A stretch of 64,000 nt of DNA from Gigaspora rosea (GCA_003550325.1 QKWP01000759.1:11172-75171), one strand, 5' to 3'. Numbered from the stretch's first letter, positions 38,165-49,699 are shown. The notes: generated from the sequence alone by a model not told the origin. Numbers and translations: made by a program.

Positions 38165-39380
38165 TACAATCGAAGATGAAAATTATTTTTATAAGTAATT
38201 GTTAGAAAGTTGAGACGAAAGAAATTACTAATAGATAAATACCTTGTATATCATATATTGGATATATGATTACTAATTAACATTTGTTAATGTAGTAACG
38301 ACGACTCTTCTTAAGTGCCAAAAGTAAAATTTGAGTTACATACATACAAGTAAGTTAAATCATGAATGGGTTGAAATCCTGCTTAAGCCATGATGAAACT
38401 GATTCATATGATGCAAAATGACTTAGGCCCATATTTTGATCAAAAAACTTTAAATAAATTAATTGTTGTGACTCGAATAACTCGAATAAAACTCGAAGAA
38501 TATTATTATTCGAATGATTTGAACACTCTTCAGAGTTTAATTCGCAAGTCACGAGTCCAGTCATTAGTTCAATAGAAATCTCTTTATAAATCTGGTCAAA
38601 TTGACCAGATTTAAAAAGAGATTTCCCCTTTTTTTATTGAACAGCGCCCATACGGTATATAGTAAGCTTAAGATATATGGAGTAACTCAAGCATAAAATA
38701 ATAAAAGATCATATTTCTCTTACCGGGTTAGGAATCTTTCAATTTAATCATTTCGATCAAAAAACCCCCAGACCAAACAACCATCTTTTTTTCATAGAGA
38801 TCCTCTGAATGGCTATTAGGATCCGCATTTCACACAATGAATTTTTAGCGAACAATCACTTCAATTAACTTCGATTAATCGAAATAATTGAGCAGTATCT
38901 AGATCATTAGCAAATCAAATCGAGGGAGCTGCTTGAAAACAACCTCAGTTGAAATTCTTAATGCAAGGTAAAGTATATTCATATGGATTTTCACGGTGGA
39001 AATATTTTGTAAATTAGAAAAAGTATACAATCTTATGAATCCAGAATAGATCTAGGATTGTTCAAAAAACAGAGGTTAGAAGTTTGTAGTGGCCTTTATT
39101 AAGTAATTAATTTGTAACTTACTGAGCTAACTTTTATCCAAGATGGTGGCTTATTATCTAAAACAATAGAATATATAACCAAAGCGGATTTACAATTCAC
39201 ACATACCAATATAGCATCGTCTGTTTGTCAAAGAACTACAGGTAGTAATCTTAAGTTTCGCTTTACAAGGGTTAACATTTAAGCTTCGAATAGATTCTGT
39301 TTCATTTTAAAGTGTTTGACGTTAGTAACGATAAAAACGAAATAAATTAGCCAATCAAAAATTATTCATGCATATGATTC

Positions 39381-39430
39381 GATATATGATCGACACATTA
39401 TCCGAGATATGATCGACACAATATCCGAGG
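39381..39430. repeat. 23-bp tandem duplication near the transposon's right TIR
   Basis: ATATGATCGACACATTATCC is followed directly by ATATGATCGACACAATATCC. Confidence 0.75.
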
Positions 39431-39477
39431 TAGATCAATAGCCAATCAAAATGAACTTCTGTTATGCTGGTCAATGG

Positions 39478-40600
39478 AATTAAGTTAAATAATACAGCAT
39501 AATGTCGAGTTGCTTACAAAATATAATGCCCATATTAATGTTAAAATTTGTAGTTCTATCATATCTGTTAAATATTTGTACAAGTATGTTTATAAAGGTC
39601 ATGATCGGGCAACCATCACTCTTTTTCAACCCGGTAGCAATGAAAATCAAAGGGCATCAAATAAAGTTGAACCAATTGACGAAATCAAAATGTATCTTGA
39701 CGCGAGATAAGTTTCAGCTTCAGAAGCTTTCTGGAGAATTTTCATTATAAAATGCATGGCTGTTCCCCAAGTGTACAAAGACTTGCAGTACATCTTCCAG
39801 GAGAGCAGAATGTTTTTTTTAATGATGGCAAAAATCTTCAAAATGTTGCAGAACGTGCTAATACACATATGACAACTTTAATGGCTTGGTTCCAAGAAAA
39901 TGCAAATAACACCTCAGCACGTACATATACATACATTGATTTTCCTGATTATTATACTTGGGATCTGTCTCAACATAAGTGGAAATCTCGAAAAAATACA
40001 ACAGGCGCTATCGGAAGGCTTTATATGGTACAACCTTCAGAAGGGGAAAGATATTATCTGAGAGCCTTACTTACCTGTGTTAAAGATGCTACTAGCTTTG
40101 ATCATTTAAAAACTGTTAATAGACATCTGTGTAGAAGCTTCAAAGAAGCTTGCTTTCTTCTGGGCCTCCTTCAAGATGATACCAAATAGGATGCATATTT
40201 ATTAGAAGCAAGTAAGATACATACGGAACAACAATTATGGCATCTCTTCGCAACAATTCTTCTTTTCTGTCAACTACATAATCCTGAAGTATTGTGGAAT
40301 AATCACTAAGAGGCATTGTGTGAAGATATTTTATATCGAGAATGTCAACTAACACAAAATCAAGAAAGTATAATGAGCGAAAGAATTGAATGGGAAGCAC
40401 TTAATCAGTTAGAATCCTATCTTATATTAAATGGTAAATCGTTAAAAAACTTCCCTAACATGCCATTACCTCTAGAAAGAATGCGAAATTCTAACTATGA
40501 TGAAAATTTGGACCAATTAATAAGGGAAGAGAGATTGTATAACATCGAACAGTTAGAAAATGAACTAAAACTAAATGTACCTCTGTTGAACAAAGATTAA
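39478..40600 (+). pseudogene. Helitron Rep C-terminal part and linker
   Basis: Continues the interrupted protein: LLTKYNAHINVKICSSIISV, then the Y2 motif KYLYKYVYKGHDRA near 39,565-39,605, which supplies the two catalytic tyrosines of Helitron Rep. It goes on with RLAVHLPGEQNVFFND, GRLYMVQPSEGERYYLRALL and CRSFKEACFLLGLLQDD, typical of the Rep-helicase linker. Stops occur near 39,510, 39,708 (TAA where Tyr is expected before VSASEAFWR), 40,187 and 40,310, and at 40,600 directly before the helicase. Confidence 0.85.
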
Positions 40601-40621
40601 CATGCAATATACAATGCTGTA

Positions 40622-42004
40622 ATGCAGGCTATTGAAAATGAAGCAGACTGTTTCTTTGTGGATGGTCCAGGTGGCACTGGCAAGACTTTTTGGTATAATG
40701 TTCTGTTAGCATACATCAGGTCACTTGGAGAAATTGCTGTAGCAGTAGCTTCTTCTGGAATTCCCGCACTTTTAATAAGTGGTGGTTGTACTGCACACAG
40801 TCGATTCAAGATTCTACTTAAATTAAATGAATCTTCAACCTGTAATATTTCACGAAGAAGTAAAGAAGCCCTTTTAATTAACAAAGCAAAGCTTTTTATT
40901 TGCGACGAAGTTCCAATGGTTCATAAATTCGCATTTGAAGCACTTGACCGGACTTTTCGTGATATTGTTCAAGTAGATAAACCATTTGGAGGTAAGGTTT
41001 TTGTTTTTGGGGGCAATTTTCATCAGGTACTTCCAGTTATACCACATGCATCTCGTGCTGAAGTTATCTCTGCAAGCCTCTGCAAATCATTTTTGTGGAG
41101 ACATATTAAAGTAATGAAATTAGTTATTAATATGAGGCTATATCAGACTGATAATAATAATGAGAATCAGAGACAAAGACAATTTGCTAATTTCCTTTTA
41201 AAAATTGGTGAAGGTAAGTATCCAATCATTCCAGGCACTGAAGACACAATAGAACTTTCCGCAGATATAGCGATACCTAGAGGAAAATTGCAGAATCTTA
41301 TTGATTTTGTCTACCCAGACTTGGTCGAAAATTCTAGCAATATAAATTACATTGTTAGTAGAGCTATTTTAACACCAAAAAATGATGACGTTGAGAATAT
41401 ATCTAATTTGATAATGGAACAGTTTCCTGGAGAACTTCACATATTTCCTAGCGCAGACGATGTGAGTTTAATAGAAAATAGTAATGCAGAACAACCTCAG
41501 ATATATTCACCGGAATTCTTAAGATCTTTAAAAATCTCTGGACTTCCACCTAGTGAATTAAATTTAAAAGTAGGAATACCTATCCTACTTCTACGTAACT
41601 TGGATCTAGCACAAGGACTTTGCAATGGAACCAGGCTAATTTGTAGTGGACTTCAAAGCAAAGTTATAGATGCAGAAATAATTACAGGAACACATATTGG
41701 AAAACATGTTTTCATCCCACGAATAACTTTGACTCCATCAGAAACAGACTTATCATTCATTTTAAAACAGCGTCAGTTTCCAGTGCGCGTTGCATTTTGC
41801 ATGACCATTAACAAATCACAGGGTCAAACGCTTGCACAAGTTGGTCTCTATTTACCACAGTCAGTTTTTTCACACAGCCAATTGTACGTTGCTCTATCAA
41901 GAGTAACTTCTTATCGAAGTATCAAAGTTCTTACCTCCGAAAACTTGAATGTGAGCCAAGACCGTCAAACAAGAAATGTTGTATATTATGAAGTTTTTAG
42001 TTAA
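40622..42004 (+). CDS. Helitron Pif1-type helicase domain, 460 codons open
   Basis: This is the longest ORF in the window. It has Walker A GPGGTGKT (residues 15-22), Walker B DEVPM (95-99), GGNFHQVLPVI (130-140, where the family usually has GGDFRQVLPV), CNGTRL, INKSQGQTL (396-404) and YVALSRV (422-428), ending at TAA 42,002-42,004. These are the SF1B motifs of Pif1/Helitron helicases, which unwind DNA during rolling-circle transposition. The ATG chosen is merely the first Met after an upstream stop. The protein is really the C-terminal part of the Rep-helicase polypeptide, so a free-standing helicase gene is unlikely. Its intactness next to a broken Rep shows that decay is recent or patchy. 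Confidence 0.85.
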   Translation: MQAIENEADCFFVDGPGGTGKTFWYNVLLAYIRSLGEIAVAVASSGIPALLISGGCTAHSRFKILLKLNESSTCNISRRSKEALLINKAKLFICDEVPMVHKFAFEALDRTFRDIVQVDKPFGGKVFVFGGNFHQVLPVIPHASRAEVISASLCKSFLWRHIKVMKLVINMRLYQTDNNNENQRQRQFANFLLKIGEGKYPIIPGTEDTIELSADIAIPRGKLQNLIDFVYPDLVENSSNINYIVSRAILTPKNDDVENISNLIMEQFPGELHIFPSADDVSLIENSNAEQPQIYSPEFLRSLKISGLPPSELNLKVGIPILLLRNLDLAQGLCNGTRLICSGLQSKVIDAEIITGTHIGKHVFIPRITLTPSETDLSFILKQRQFPVRVAFCMTINKSQGQTLAQVGLYLPQSVFSHSQLYVALSRVTSYRSIKVLTSENLNVSQDRQTRNVVYYEVFS

Positions 42005-43035
42005 ATATATATACTGTATATTTACAATTAATAAAAAAACTAAATCTAGAAACTATATCCGGTTCAAGTATTACTTGGTTTACCATAATAACTGGATAAC
42101 CGGGTAATAACAATAATAAATCTAAAGATTATATCCCCACGAGTATTTGGATATCCAAGTAATAACTATACTAACTAAATCTCAATTTGTAGATGATCAA
42201 TCTGATCAATCACTATAACACAATTGTGATCGATTAAGCCAGTTACATCATGAGATTACCCTTTTGCTATACATAAACCTCTATTCTCGAAGTGTCTGGC
42301 CCTTTTTTTTAGCGAAACTAATATTTGTTAAGATGTGTGTGAGTAATAGATATATCTGATACTGATCCAATTATTTAATCGATTGGACAAATTTGTGATC
42401 ATTATTAGTGTTACAGAATAACCTCTCCAAACCGATCATGCCAAAATCGATAACCTGTAATACAGTAATAACCAATAAAATAAAGTAATCAATATAATAA
42501 TAAGAGTTTTAGTAACTCAAAATAATGTGCAAATTAATGTACACAATTAGAACAATTCAAACCAAACCTTCATTTTTACTAAACTTGCAAAAATTGGTAT
42601 AGAAAACCATTTTTAGTATCATAACCAAAAATTTGCCTTATATTATTTTACTATTTATCTTACACATAATTTTAATACAAATGCTAACTCTAACTTAAAT
42701 GAGCTTGACAATTTTTAGTATGCTGCAAATACAGTTATATGTTTGTACTTTTTTGAATATAATACTAGGGAAGATTATAATTGTCTAGGATTATTTTAAA
42801 AAAACTTGCATAACTCAAATAATTTATTACTTATAAAAAATTTTTATTGTCAACCTAGCAACATCTATATTATATAGACTAAATTATCCTAAATGTTATC
42901 AAGTTAGTTATATTATATTCTAATGTTGGTATAATTCCAATTAGATTCATGTGAATAATGCTGGCCAACTATTATAGTACCCAATGCACTTTTAAAGATT
43001 AATAATTAAAACTAAATAACTATTTAATATTTTTT
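42005..43035 (+). other. Helitron 3' non-coding region
   Basis: AT-rich, no ORF of note. It contains GGATAACCGGGTAATAAC and TTTGGATATCCAAGTAATAA motifs near 42,090-42,165. Confidence 0.6.
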
Positions 43036-43065
43036 CCCGTTGCTATGCAACAGGTTTACAGCTAG
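43036..43065 (+). other. Helitron 3' terminal hairpin and CTAG end
   Basis: CCCGTTGC-TAT-GCAACAGG forms a stem with one mismatch. Seven bases later comes CTAG, followed by T. This is the canonical termination signal of Helitrons. Confidence 0.85.
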
Positions 43066-43069
43066 TATA

Positions 43070-44387
43070 TATATATATATTCTTGTGTATAAACCTTCTC
43101 CTTGATATAGAACTATTTCCTTATATATATTTAATTCTCTCAATATATGCTAACATCAAATTATAGAAAATTAGTGAATTCTAATAAATTCTTTAATTTT
43201 CTGAAAATTTTAAAGATTTCCAATAAATATAGACGTTTATTATAATGGTTTGCAAAAAGATATAAACCTATAATTTTCATAATTATACTTATCAATCAAT
43301 ATTTGAAATCTGTAAAATTCTTTAAATTGAAAAATCGGCTGATTTTTCATAATTTTACATGATATTATAATCTGCAAAGATTGCACTTTTTGAGAGCAGG
43401 TTTCAAAAACTCGGAAAAACCAGGAAATATTATAGTGATATGTGACCGTTCATACCTATTTGAAAACAACTATAAGACCTATTCAAGACTAATTCTAATC
43501 AGGTCTTACTAATAAAATTTTCAAATTCTTGATTTTTCACAGAGACTCTATTGCTGTAGATTATCATAAGTATAATGATAAGAGTAAATGCCATAAACAA
43601 ATTATCTCTCTATTGGTCACAACATATACCTTATAAGTATAATTCTGTTATTTTATCAAAATCAGTCTGCTATATACAGTGTACAGCTAATATATACTAT
43701 GCAATGCAAATTTCAATAGCAATATTTGGCGCAATTATAGCTATTTCTAGAAGCATATTCTAGGGACCTGAAAAAATTTCTTATAAAATAAATTTTTTCG
43801 AGTCTTCAGGCGTATTCTGCTTTAATTTTATATCAGCAATTATAGTTATTTTTGGAAGTATATTCCAGAAACCTGAAAAATTTTAGATTTGCCTTGATGC
43901 TGCTGTTTATAGTAATACGCAGATTCATGAATGTTACAATATTTTTTTGATTGCATATGCACAACTTTAAATTTAGTCTATTAAATATATTAGACCTAAT
44001 TTGTTTTTTATTAAGTTGTAAATTTTATTTAATGATTTAAAATACAAAATCAATAGTATTTATTGACATGGCTGATACTAAAATTCAAATAATCGTAAAA
44101 TATAAAATCTAAAACTTTATTGGCTTGTCTAGTATTTCAATTAGAATTTGGTCAGGTATAACCAAATAAATCTAAATAAATTGGATATCCAAATTGGAGT
44201 TATAGCTACTCGGGTAATTATAAAAGCATGTTATTATATGCTATAGTAATATGTAGATAATATATCTTATTTGCTAATACTCATGGAATTTGTATATAAA
44301 TTACAGCTATTTTCATACTAGGTCACTTAATAAAAATTGACTAAACAATTTTTCAGTTGATTCGATTGTGATTTTGGTATAATTGGC
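43070..44387. other. No gene recognised
   Basis: AT-rich DNA. Two ~80-bp similar stretches at 43,720-43,880 share TTTCTAGAAGCATATTC / TTTGGAAGTATATTC and ACCTGAAAAA. Otherwise nothing. Confidence 0.5.
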
Positions 44388-44396
44388 AGGTTACAG

Positions 44397-44923
44397 TGGG
44401 TGGTCAATCGTCTAATAGAATCAAACATATGTCTAGTCTAATTCATTTTTGCATAATGATAGATTTTTTGATTAAAAATTTATTACGCAATTTTTATATT
44501 AAAAAATTAGTAAAATATTTGTGATTATATATTACTTAATAATTTTTTTCTTCTAATTTTAAAGTCTTTCAATCTTTGCTGCACTTTAACAAAGTTACGT
44601 TTCAAAATTTCATACATATAATAAAATTTTAATTAAAGTATCATTTCAAATTGACATATTTGTATACGGTAATATATGCTATATATGTTAATTTGAAATG
44701 TATATACTTTAATTGAGATTTTTAATATATATATGTAAATTTTGAAAACGTAACTTTGCTTAGAATGCAGCGAAGATTGAAAGACTTTAAAATTAGAAGA
44801 AAAAAAAATATTTTTTTTAATATAAAAATTGCGTAATAATTTTTTAATCAAAAGATCTATCATTATGCAAAAATGAATTAGACTAGACATATGTTTGATT
44901 CTATTAGACGATTGACTACTCTA
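44397..44923. mobile_element. 527-bp foldback MITE with 9-bp target duplication
   Basis: AGGTTACAG occurs at 44,388-44,396 and 44,924-44,932. The ends are TGGGTGGTCAATCGTCTAAT and, inverted, TAGAGTAGTCAATCGTCTAA. Arms of ~200 bp follow (AATCAAACATATGTCTAGTC and so on). A 9-bp duplication suggests Mutator-like mobilisation. No ORF. Confidence 0.75.
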
Positions 44924-45234
44924 AGGTTACAGGTCAAAAATTGCCCCAACCTGGACCAAACGAATCAATATACAAATTTGAATTTAGTCGAATTGACCAG
45001 AAAAGTTTTACTATATTTTATAAAATAATGCCTACTTGCATATTGTTTTGAGTATATGCATGTTAATTAGAATATTCATATGGGTGTTATATCGAGACAA
45101 TGATTTTTTTTAATAAACCTGTTTTTCCAAGTAAACTATGTTATTTAGAGTCATGCATGGACGTTATTTTGAAGCCTCGCAGAAGGCGCAATTTTCTAAA
45201 TAATGCCTATACCTGTTATTTCGCAAAAATACAG

Positions 45235-45500
45235 GCATCCGCTTATTTGCATGGGTAATACAAGCTCCTGGAGAGGAAATAGCCAATCGGAGAGTGCAAA
45301 TTTTGACTATTCTGGATCAGCCCGACAAAGAATTCAAACACACGTAAAAGAAGAAAAAAGTGAAAATATGCAAAAACTAATGTTTAAATCGATCTTGGTG
45401 CACTAATTAAAAATAACAGAAATGAAATTTTACTCTAACGTTAAGGTCCTAACCCTAACTTTTTATCTCACGCACTTATTACAAAATCAGATTTACTTTT
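45235..45500. repeat. Dispersed repeat; shortened copy at 63,570
   Basis: Begins CTTATTTGCATGGGTAATAC and ends near TTTTTATCTCACGCACTTAT. The 63,570-63,660 copy keeps both ends but lacks most of the middle. Confidence 0.55.
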
Positions 45501-45861
45501 TTGGATTGTGTTATCTGTGCAAATAAATAAAATGAAAATACGGTATATGCAGTTTGGTTAATGAACATAAAGTAATAAAAAATCGATGTTATTTAAACAA
45601 AATTTCACAAACTTTAAAATAGTTAAATTTTCTCAACATAACTCTACATAATATATATATAATTTTTAATAATTTTATTTTAAAATAAAGTTTAAAAAAA
45701 ATATTTATGCATATACTTAAATAATAATATATACAATTAAATGTTATTCTATAAGATTATATATAATGTAGTATTTAATAAATATATTAATTACTGATCC
45801 AGATAAGATCAGCAGAATTTCTATATTAGAAATTGGGGCAAAATTCCTATGATATTAACTA

Positions 45862-46250
45862 TATGCTTCAATCTGAGATTAGTCAAAATGAAAAGTATTT
45901 TTTTATTAAGTTAACGATACATGTCGATTAATTGAAAGTTGTAGAGCTCGTCGAGGCGCATCTAATGGTGGTTAGATCATCCAAATCGGCCCAGTGGATG
46001 GCGAGATATTATTAAAAAACGATTGGCCGACTATGTAAAATCTCTATGTAAACAAATATTGTTTACATAGAGATTTTACATAGTCGGCCAATCGTTTTTT
46101 AATAATATCTCGCCATCCACTGGGCCGATTTGGATGATCTAACCACCATTAGATGCGCCTCGACGAGCTCTACAACTTCAATTAATCGACATGTATCGTT
46201 AACTTAATAAAAAATACTTTTCATTTTGACTACGCTCAGATTGAAGCATA
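45862..46250. mobile_element. 389-bp near-perfect palindromic element, TA flanks
   Basis: Both ends read TATGCTTCAATCTGAG inward, with TA on each side (45,860-45,861 and 46,251-46,252). The arms are nearly identical over ~190 bp and meet at a 3-base loop near 46,057. Arms include GGTTAGATCATCCAAATCGG and CCCAGTGGATGGCGAGATAT, related to the core of the 17,127 and 47,803 foldbacks. Confidence 0.85.
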
Positions 46251-46381
46251 TAATAAAACTTTATATTGTACTTATCCCCAAAATTTACTATTGTCCCAAT
46301 ATAGTAATTCTGCAAATCTTATCCGGATCATCAATTAATTATATATGTATATTAATCAAGCTTTAAAAAAAGTATTATTTT

Positions 46382-47500
46382 ATGAATTGTTTTTACAATT
46401 TTTATAAAATTCATAAAATGTATAATGAAACAGTCTCTACTACAAGTTCAAATACTTATTTTAACAATGAAACTAATAAAGATTTTGAGAACCCCAATGA
46501 GTTTGAAGAATATAATAAGTTTGAAGAATCAAGCAATTTTGAAGTACCTGATAATTTTAAAGAACCTGGTGATCCTGAAGTCAAAGACATTGAAAACTCT
46601 GAATATAAAGAAATTAAGCAACCTAAGAATAAAAAATTACCATCAATTAAACAAAAAAAATAGGATGTCAAAAAAACCAGTTTGGGAACATTTTGAATCT
46701 ATTGGTATAGCTAAATCAGGACATACTGAGCAAAATGTAAATTTTGTAACCAAACATAGAAGCAAGCTAAAGCAAAAGATATGGAAGTTCATCTTCTATA
46801 TATTGTAAAAAAAGTACCACCTTAGCTAAAGTTAATTTTATAAAAATTTTAAAACTTCATTCATCAAGTACACTAAATCAACAAAATCAGCAAAAAAAAT
46901 TATTTAAAATTTAATCAATCAACAATAAACACTTATTATGAACTATCAACAATTAATCTTACTAAACCAAATCTTTGAAATTGAGCACTTGCTAAGTTTT
47001 TTGCTTGTTGTGGAATTCCATTTTGAATTGTAAAAAATCCATTTTTTATTGATTTCATAAATTCACTTTGTCCCAGTTATAAATTACCCAAAAGAACCCA
47101 ATTTTCTATATCTTTATTACACAATGAACTTTCTTATGTTCTTTTAGTATTGATGAAGATTTACAAAATGAAAAAATTTAACTTTGGTTAGTATAATTAA
47201 AAATTTATATTATATAAATTTTTTAAATATTTTATAATAGTTTTTAAATAAATTACAAATTAATATTAATGTTAATTCTTTTTAATATAGGAGTTGATGG
47301 ATGGATGAAACCTTTAGGGCAAACACTATAAGTTTTGTAATAATAACACCATATAGGAAAGAATATATTTATTAATTAGTAGATTTTTCTTCTGATTTAT
47401 ATACTGGTTCATTTTTAGCTAAAAAATTAAAGAAGTTTTGCAAAATATTGGTGCAAAAAAATTTAGTACTATTGTTTTAGTTTATGTAATACTCAGACTA
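46382..47500 (+). pseudogene. hAT transposase relic with BED finger
   Basis: An acidic N-terminal ORF (46,382-46,663) is followed by KKPVWEHFESIGIAKSGHTE, then in the next frame KCKFCNQT and KAKDMEVHLLYI. This is the C-x2-C ... H pattern of a BED zinc finger. Later frames give FFACCGIPF, VKNPFFIDFINSLCPSYKLP, then GWMKPLGQTL and DFSSDLYTGSFLAKK, which is the usual hAT order after the BED domain. Many stops and frame changes. It ends before the C-terminal dimerisation region. Confidence 0.7.
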
Positions 47501-47802
47501 GAAACTCCAATTAAAAAATATATAAACCAATTAATTTGTATAATTTAATTTTAAATCAATTTTTTATAATAAAATTAGCTTTTTATTACTGCATATTCTA
47601 GTTCAGTAGCTCCATAAATCATTTTTTTCTTTTTCATACTTTTCCTAGCATAGGCAATAGGGTTCCTTTTTATTATCAGATAGGTGGCTTAGTGTAGCCC
47701 AAATTCTGTATAATGCTCTAAGTAAGGGGAGCGCCATTTATCATCTGATTTTTAGGGTAGGGGGAGGGTCAGAAAATTATCAGGTCCTAATAGCAGGTAA
47801 CT

Positions 47803-48592
47803 TTTGATTGGCTAAAATTATTAAAATTTTTAAAAATTTTTAAATTTAGCATTCAATAACTTTTGAACCAGTGATCCGTTTTGGATGATTTTACTACCAA
47901 AATGTTCGTCTCAATGAGACGCTTCCAACGAGCCTAAAATAATCAAAATCCAATCACAGAATACCAAGATCGTTATAAATTTGTCTGCTTTAATTATATT
48001 ATTTTCGTTATATATTAAAATTATTATTATAGATCTTATAAACTTTAATGTTAAATAACTCTTGAACCAGTGATCCGTTTTGGATGATTTTACTACCAAA
48101 ATGCTCGTCTCAATGAGACGATTCTAATGAACATAAAATCGATAAATTCCGATCACGGGATCCAGAGATCGTTATAGATTTGTGTTATTTTAATATAATC
48201 TATTAAATAATACAAATCTATAACGATCTCTGGATCCCGTGATCAGAATTTATCGATTTTAGGTTCATTAGAATTGTCTCATTGAGACGAGCATTTTGGT
48301 AGTAAAATCATCCAAAACGGATCACTGTTCAAGAGCTATTTAATATTAAAGTTTATAAGATCTTTAATAATAATTTTTAATATATAACGAAAATAATATA
48401 ATTAAAGCAGACAAATCTATAACGATCTTGGGATACTGCGATTGGATTTTGATGATTTTAGACTCGTTGGAATTGTCTCATAGAGATGAACATTTTGGTT
48501 GTAAAATCATCCAAACGGATCACTGGTTCAAAGGTTATTTAATGTTAATGTTTAAAAATTTTTTAAAATTTTAATATTTTAGCCAATCAAAT
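47803..48592. mobile_element. ~790-bp foldback nested in the 47,725 element
   Basis: Inverted arms start TTTGATTGGCTAAAA and meet near 48,197. Each arm holds two direct copies of a module with GTTTTGGATGATTTTACTAC and CGTCTCAATGAGACG. This is the same architecture as at 17,127-18,062. Confidence 0.8.
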
Positions 48593-48835
48593 CGCGGCAT
48601 TTGACGATTAGGTGGGCATATGGGCAGATTTATTTCCGATCGACAAAAAATGTGATTATTGTAAAATTAACGTTGATTGGTTGATTTATTAAATACAATA
48701 GTAAATATTTAGGGCTTTGTAAAACTAGAGCTAAAACTTTTTTTAAAAAAACATGACAGTTGGAAATTTCACATTTTATATTAGCCAAGACCTTAGTTTC
48801 AGGGATCCCGCAACGGTTTTTTAGGATCCCGCAAG

Positions 48836-49162
48836 AATAAAAACTTATTAGTGACGATGTCAAAGGAATCACAAATAGAAATACGGTACCCTGTGCAGTA
48901 TGTGGCAGAGAAAAGTTTCATAAACTAATACCAAAACTCTTACTTAATGCTATGCAAAACCCTGCTTCTCAGAATTTAAATGCTGAACTTGGTTTGTACT
49001 ATCAACTTTGTTATAAACATTATACTGAGTTAGTTTTATTTGATAGAAATTTGAATATAGACAACGTAAAAACACGGGGCCATGTGCAGTATGTGGCAAA
49101 GATCTTTAAACAAACAAGAATAGTTATTTCAGAATACAAGAATAGTTTCAGTATTGTGGTAT
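48836..49162 (+). pseudogene. Fragment of a small Cys/His-motif protein
   Basis: The open frame reads KLISDDVKGITNRNTVPCAV, CGREKFHKLIPKLLLNAM, then LGLYYQLCYKHYTELVLFDR. The CAVC ... LCYKHY pattern (C-x2-C ... C-x2-H) is like a zinc-binding motif found in many unnamed Rhizophagus proteins, but I cannot name it. There is a stop just upstream and no exon structure that extends it. It may be a host exon captured by the TIR element or part of its own gene. Confidence 0.45.
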
Positions 49163-49699
49163 GAATTTCCGTGTTTATATTCATTCAGTAAGACCTTACA
49201 AAATTGATATTTTTTTTACTTCATATTAATATTCACTAATCTCAAAACTAAAACATTAGTTTACTAGATATAGTCAACAAAAAAATACTAGATGTTTTAG
49301 ATAATTAACAGTATTTTATATCTTGTGTGTTATAGTTTTATAGATGTTATTTAGATCAAATACGTATGAGCGATATTGTTTAATTTAATATAAGCTAAAA
49401 GTTGAAATGCATCTCTAGTAGATGGTGATAACAGAAATATAGAGTCGAATTACTATTTAAAAATATATAATTAAATAAAGCTTCGCTGATAATAAATAAT
49501 TTGATAACTGATAATAAATCGTTTATTGATTTTAATTAATCATATTTTGGTTAATGGACATGTTTTGATCATCATATGTGACAAAACCGAATTTGTGACA
49601 ATATTGAGTGGAAACAAATCCGCCCATATGGGTAGGGGGTAGCCTCTTAGTAGCAAAAAATCAGATGATAAATGGCGCTCCCCTAAGGCCATTCCAAAT

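Larger units (their letters stand above)
32326..39468. mobile_element. 7,143-bp TIR DNA transposon inserted in the Helitron
   Basis: TIRs begin AGCATAACAGAAGTTCATTT on both sides and extend 28 bp with one mismatch. The 9-bp target duplication GGTCAATGG lies at 32,317-32,325 and 39,469-39,477. Removing the element and one duplication restores the Helitron order VEVNG to the Y2 region. A 9-bp duplication is usual for Mutator-like elements, but the internal transposase is of a type I know only as an unnamed Glomeromycotina-expanded family, so I leave the superfamily open. Confidence 0.9.
30466..43065 (+). mobile_element. Helitron, interrupted by a nested TIR transposon
   Basis: Helitrons are rolling-circle DNA transposons coding a Rep (HUH endonuclease) fused to a Pif1-type helicase. 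Here the N-terminal region, the Rep parts and the helicase occur in order on the plus strand. The 3' end is explicit: a hairpin at 43,036-43,054 and CTAG at 43,062-43,065 followed by a host T. The 5' terminus (expected TC after a host A) was not identified, so the given start is the first coding base. The element carries several stops and frame changes plus the 7.1-kb insertion, so it is dead. Confidence 0.85.
47725..49684. mobile_element. 1.96-kb TIR element carrying a gene fragment
   Basis: Ends AGGGGAGCGCCATTTATCAT and the same sequence inverted at the right, matching for ~28 bp. Inside are a nested foldback (47,803-48,592) and a Cys/His-motif coding piece (48,836-49,162). Inner sequences CATATGGGCAGATTTATTT (48,617) and, inverted, CATATGGGCGGATTTGTTT (about 49,610-49,630) show the TIR originally extended further before the foldback landed in it. 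The target duplication is not clear. Confidence 0.7.
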
